NCBI GenBank assembly: GCA_026874595.1
Contig: CM049316.1
Location: 71,331,176-71,395,175, forward strand
DNA from: Sipunculus nudus
Lineage: Eukaryota; Annelida; Sipuncula; Golfingiida; Sipunculidae
DNA length: 64,000 nt
Reading direction: 5' to 3'
Shown here piece after piece: positions 61,354-64,000 of the stretch (positions are counted from its first letter, which is position 1; every line of letters begins with the position of its first letter). Made by a program: the position numbers and the translations under genes. Below the pieces are notes generated by a model. It was not told the DNA's origin. It made no database searches and worked only from the letters and a program-made list of their open reading frames with translations.

Positions 61354-63455
61354 CTCTTAAATAACTTTTCTTTAACTTCTAAAACTTTCTTACTCCCAGT
61401 CAAGTTCACTGTTTTGAATAAAAATGATCATTTTTTATATAGGGGTAAAAATATTGACTTCATATACATAGTAACAGTTGCTGTAGAATCAGAAATCCCC
61501 ATGAATGGACAAGTTGTAACCAGGCTCTGTACAGTGGGTGTTCTCTGCCAGACTTGAGATGCATTGTTGACCTATTCACCCTAGTTTCAGGAAGTGGTGT
61601 AACCACAACTTAACCACTGTCAGTATTGGGTCAACCTTGGCACAGCCATGGTCAGTTCCCTAAAAATATGTCAAATATGTGTGGGATGTCTGCTACCCCA
61701 GATACCTGCACTGACTGAGGGGGTGATGAACTTTCTTAATCACAGTATGCCAGGGACATCATATGTATATGTATTACTTTGTATGTGCACATGTGTACTA
61801 AAAGAATATGTTTATCAGTGTTTACCTGCAGAAAAAAAGGCTTACTGAATTTTCTATAAGCTACTTGAATACATATAAATTTGTGCGTGTTACTGTGAAT
61901 GGGTTGATTGATTAAATAAGCATATTCCCTAAAACTTTCAGTTTCAGTAAGTACATGTGATTCCAAATTAAATCCAGGATTTCATGTAGTTACCAAAAAT
62001 CATTGGAGAAAATGTGAATTTCCTAAATGCTACTAATATGAGATTTACTGAAAAATTTGCCAGAAATATAACAAAGAGAGACACATAGTTGTAACCTCCA
62101 GAACATCATCTTTCATTAACATCACATATGTTGAAAATGTAATAACCAGACATGGTGCATGTAATAATCAATATCTCATTTCTTCAATCAATCATTGAAC
62201 ATGACATTTGAACTGATTTCAAACACTAGCTATAGAAGACTTTACAATAACCAAGGTTTGTGAAGTGTCTTGTCATAGGCAACCTGCCTATATATGTAAC
62301 ACTGACAGGCAAGAATCAAATATTGTGACATTTATTTAATATCATCTGAATACAGCAATATGTTGTGATATCCAATTTGAAGCATGTGGCCTATCTCCAA
62401 CCACAAGTGTATGTTAATCACTTGGGATGGGAATACTAATTTGTACCAATACCTTACACTGTATCATGTATCATACCGCATTGAAACCAAGCAATATGGC
62501 AGTATAAATACTTTGCTATTCTTGTAGATATCTGTAAAAAAGGAATCTATCAAATTTTCATTTCATCCCTCCAGATATAAAAACAAATTCCACAGAGGTT
62601 TTAAAGATCATATGTATTTTTGGTAAATTAAAATGGTACATGCCCTGCAGGTGTTCCCAGTTAGAAAGACAAAGAGTCACTTCAGACATGATCATGTTTG
62701 ACTGTTTCCTGTTTAATTATAACACATTTTTATTCTGTCTGGTTCAGTTTCATGTTTGTATCAATTGTTAACCAAGGATATAGATTTGTTTCAAATTAGA
62801 ACCAGCATGCCAGGTTGGTTTAGCAGTGTGAGTACATTCCAATTCTGGCCAATGAATTAACCGGGCACGATTTGCCAGAACAGCACTTCCAAAAATAACA
62901 CGTCTTATGGCTTATCTCTAATAATTCCTGTGACACCTCATCTGTCAAAACAGTTTTGCTGTGTAACATTTCAGAAGCTTTATTTTTATGAAACACCAGG
63001 GATCAATCAATCAGATTAGTATGTTCAAGTCACATGACCTTAAAAAAAGCCTTAAGTTGAATACTTGTGAGAATTTTATGATGAATAACCAGAGTTTGTT
63101 TTTCCAAAATAAATTGACCCCATGGTTTTTTGTTAAATTTTGAAATCTTGGATGTGAATTTTTGATGTAATGATGGTTTTCAAAAATAGACAGACCAAGA
63201 ACCTTTTTGTAGGTTTTATGATGAACTGATTAAGGATCTTCAAAGCAAATAGTACAGGAACTCTCTCACTGAATTTTTTTAGGAGAATTTTTGACTATAG
63301 TTAATTTTTTTGAACTGCAGAAAAAATGTATATACTATGTATGTTTTCATTGCTTGTGCACTGCAGCTGTTCAAGATCTCCTTCACTTTAACTGCTGCTC
63401 TGTATTACATATTTTTTCAGAGTTCCACCACCAGGGTTGGCTTAGGGCCAAGAAA

Positions 63456-63574
63456 TGTAATCAGACCAATGAGAGCATAGTATCACATTATGCATCAGAC
63501 CAATTAGAGCTGGGTGTCACAGAAGGAAACTCTGATTCACTATGTGATACTGTGCTGCCATTGGTTTGATTACA
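63456..63574. repeat. Foldback structure with about 34-bp arms
   Basis: The arm TGTAATCAGACCAATGAGAG continuing to 63489 is the inverse of 63540-63574 (TATGTGATACTGTGCTGCCA...TTGATTACA), with few mismatches and a 50-base loop that itself contains another CAGACCAAT. The 92-codon frame over this stretch is probably chance. Confidence 0.75.
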
Positions 63575-63799
63575 GTGCCCTGCCCCTGGTTGTGAAAACC
63601 AGAGCATTTGCAGATCTAGAAGGAGATGAGAATGACTGCAGAGTAAAACTACTACATGAGGAGTGTCATGTATGTTAGGGATACATATTTGCAGGAATAT
63701 GCATTTGGCAATTGTTGGGCATATCTTTTATAATGTATCAGTCAATTTCCCTGCACAGACTCAAGATGTGCTGGTACACTGTTTATCCTGAACTGATTG

Positions 63800-64000
63800 T
63801 ATACTTGCTGAGATTTTTTTGCAGCAAGCTGATTGGTTACTTCTGAGTCTTTGGATTATCTGCAATCATCTGATTGGTTAATTGTTAGTCTTTTGATCAT
63901 TTGCAAAATCTGATTGGTTACATCTCAGTATTTTGATTATTTGCAACAATCTGATTGGGTTTCAGACAGGTAGATGTAATTTGACAAGATTCTGATTGAC
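63800..64000. repeat. 41-bp tandem repeat with CCAAT/ATTGG motif, runs off the window
   Basis: The CTGATTGG landmark falls at 63829, 63870, 63910, 63951 and (as CTGATTGA) 63992, i.e. every 40-41 bp. Units read roughly CTGATTGGTTAC..(T)AGT plus CTTTTGATTATTTGCAA. Each carries an inverted CCAAT box. The array continues past the end. Confidence 0.88.

Larger units (their letters stand above)
59883..63799. other. CBFB intron 4, part in window
   Basis: AT-rich. Contains the (TA)n tract at 61288 and the foldback at 63456. No segment resembling the charged C-terminal part of CBFB was recognised, so the next exon is expected beyond 64000. Confidence 0.75.
42734..64000 (+). other. CBFB: CBFB (core-binding factor beta) gene, 5' part, runs off the window
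   Basis: Four coding exons give residues 1-134 in frame. Family knowledge: CBFB (Drosophila Brother/Big brother) does not bind DNA itself but heterodimerises with the Runt domain of Runx factors and raises their DNA affinity and stability. Seen: the product tracks human CBFB from MPRVVPDQR to EFDEERA, including the NGVC segment that carries a Runx-contacting Asn (human N104, here residue 105). Introns are 166 bp, 1990 bp, 14.6 kb and more than 4.1 kb, all starting with GT. The C-terminal exon(s), expected to encode a charged helical tail, were not found before 64000. Confidence 0.96.

Overview
This 64 kb window is eukaryotic, intron-rich, AT-rich animal DNA. There is no operon structure and almost none of it is coding. 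The repeats suggest a marine mollusc: a (TCCG)n-containing dispersed repeat, two Helentron-type non-autonomous elements with tandem cores of the kind described from bivalves, and TGACCT-rich tandem repeats. That assignment is an inference, and the species is not identifiable by eye.

Two protein-coding genes can be read exon by exon, and they are divergent (head to head). On the minus strand, 41434 down to 6489, is a complete PHAF1 gene (the C16orf70/MYTHO, UPF0183 family). It has 14 coding exons that join in frame into 423 codons plus a stop. On the plus strand, from 42734 past the right edge, is CBFB (core-binding factor beta, the partner of Runx). Four exons give residues 1-134, and the C-terminal exon(s) lie outside the window. 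The start codons are 1.3 kb apart. The intergenic segment holds a perfect NRF-1 palindrome, CRE-like sites, a CCAAT box and two (TA)n tracts, as expected of a bidirectional housekeeping promoter. CBFB and C16orf70 are also neighbours at human 16q22.1, so this looks like old conserved linkage.

Layout: 1-6488, PHAF1 3' UTR and unassigned DNA; 6489-26066, PHAF1 exons 14 to 2, with repeats in the introns; 26067-41370, the 15.3 kb PHAF1 intron 1, rich in repeats (144-bp, 180-bp and 30-bp arrays, MITE-like elements); 41371-41434, PHAF1 exon 1; 41435-42733, shared promoter region; 42734-45174, CBFB exons 1-3; 45175-59765, the 14.6 kb CBFB intron 3; 59766-59882, CBFB exon 4; then intron to the end.

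The most unusual structure is in PHAF1 intron 3 (about 22836-24286). The exon-3/intron-3 junction itself has been amplified into a tandem array, so 23 extra copies of a consensus 5' splice site, each with flanking exon-derived sequence, lie directly downstream of the genuine donor. Other points of interest are the two Helentron-like elements, tandem arrays carrying nuclear-receptor-type half sites, a 5S rRNA-derived SINE, several foldback elements and a CRE cluster in CBFB intron 3. No rRNA operon, CRISPR array, functional tRNA or intact transposase or reverse transcriptase was seen. All protein identities rest on recognising family sequence from memory.
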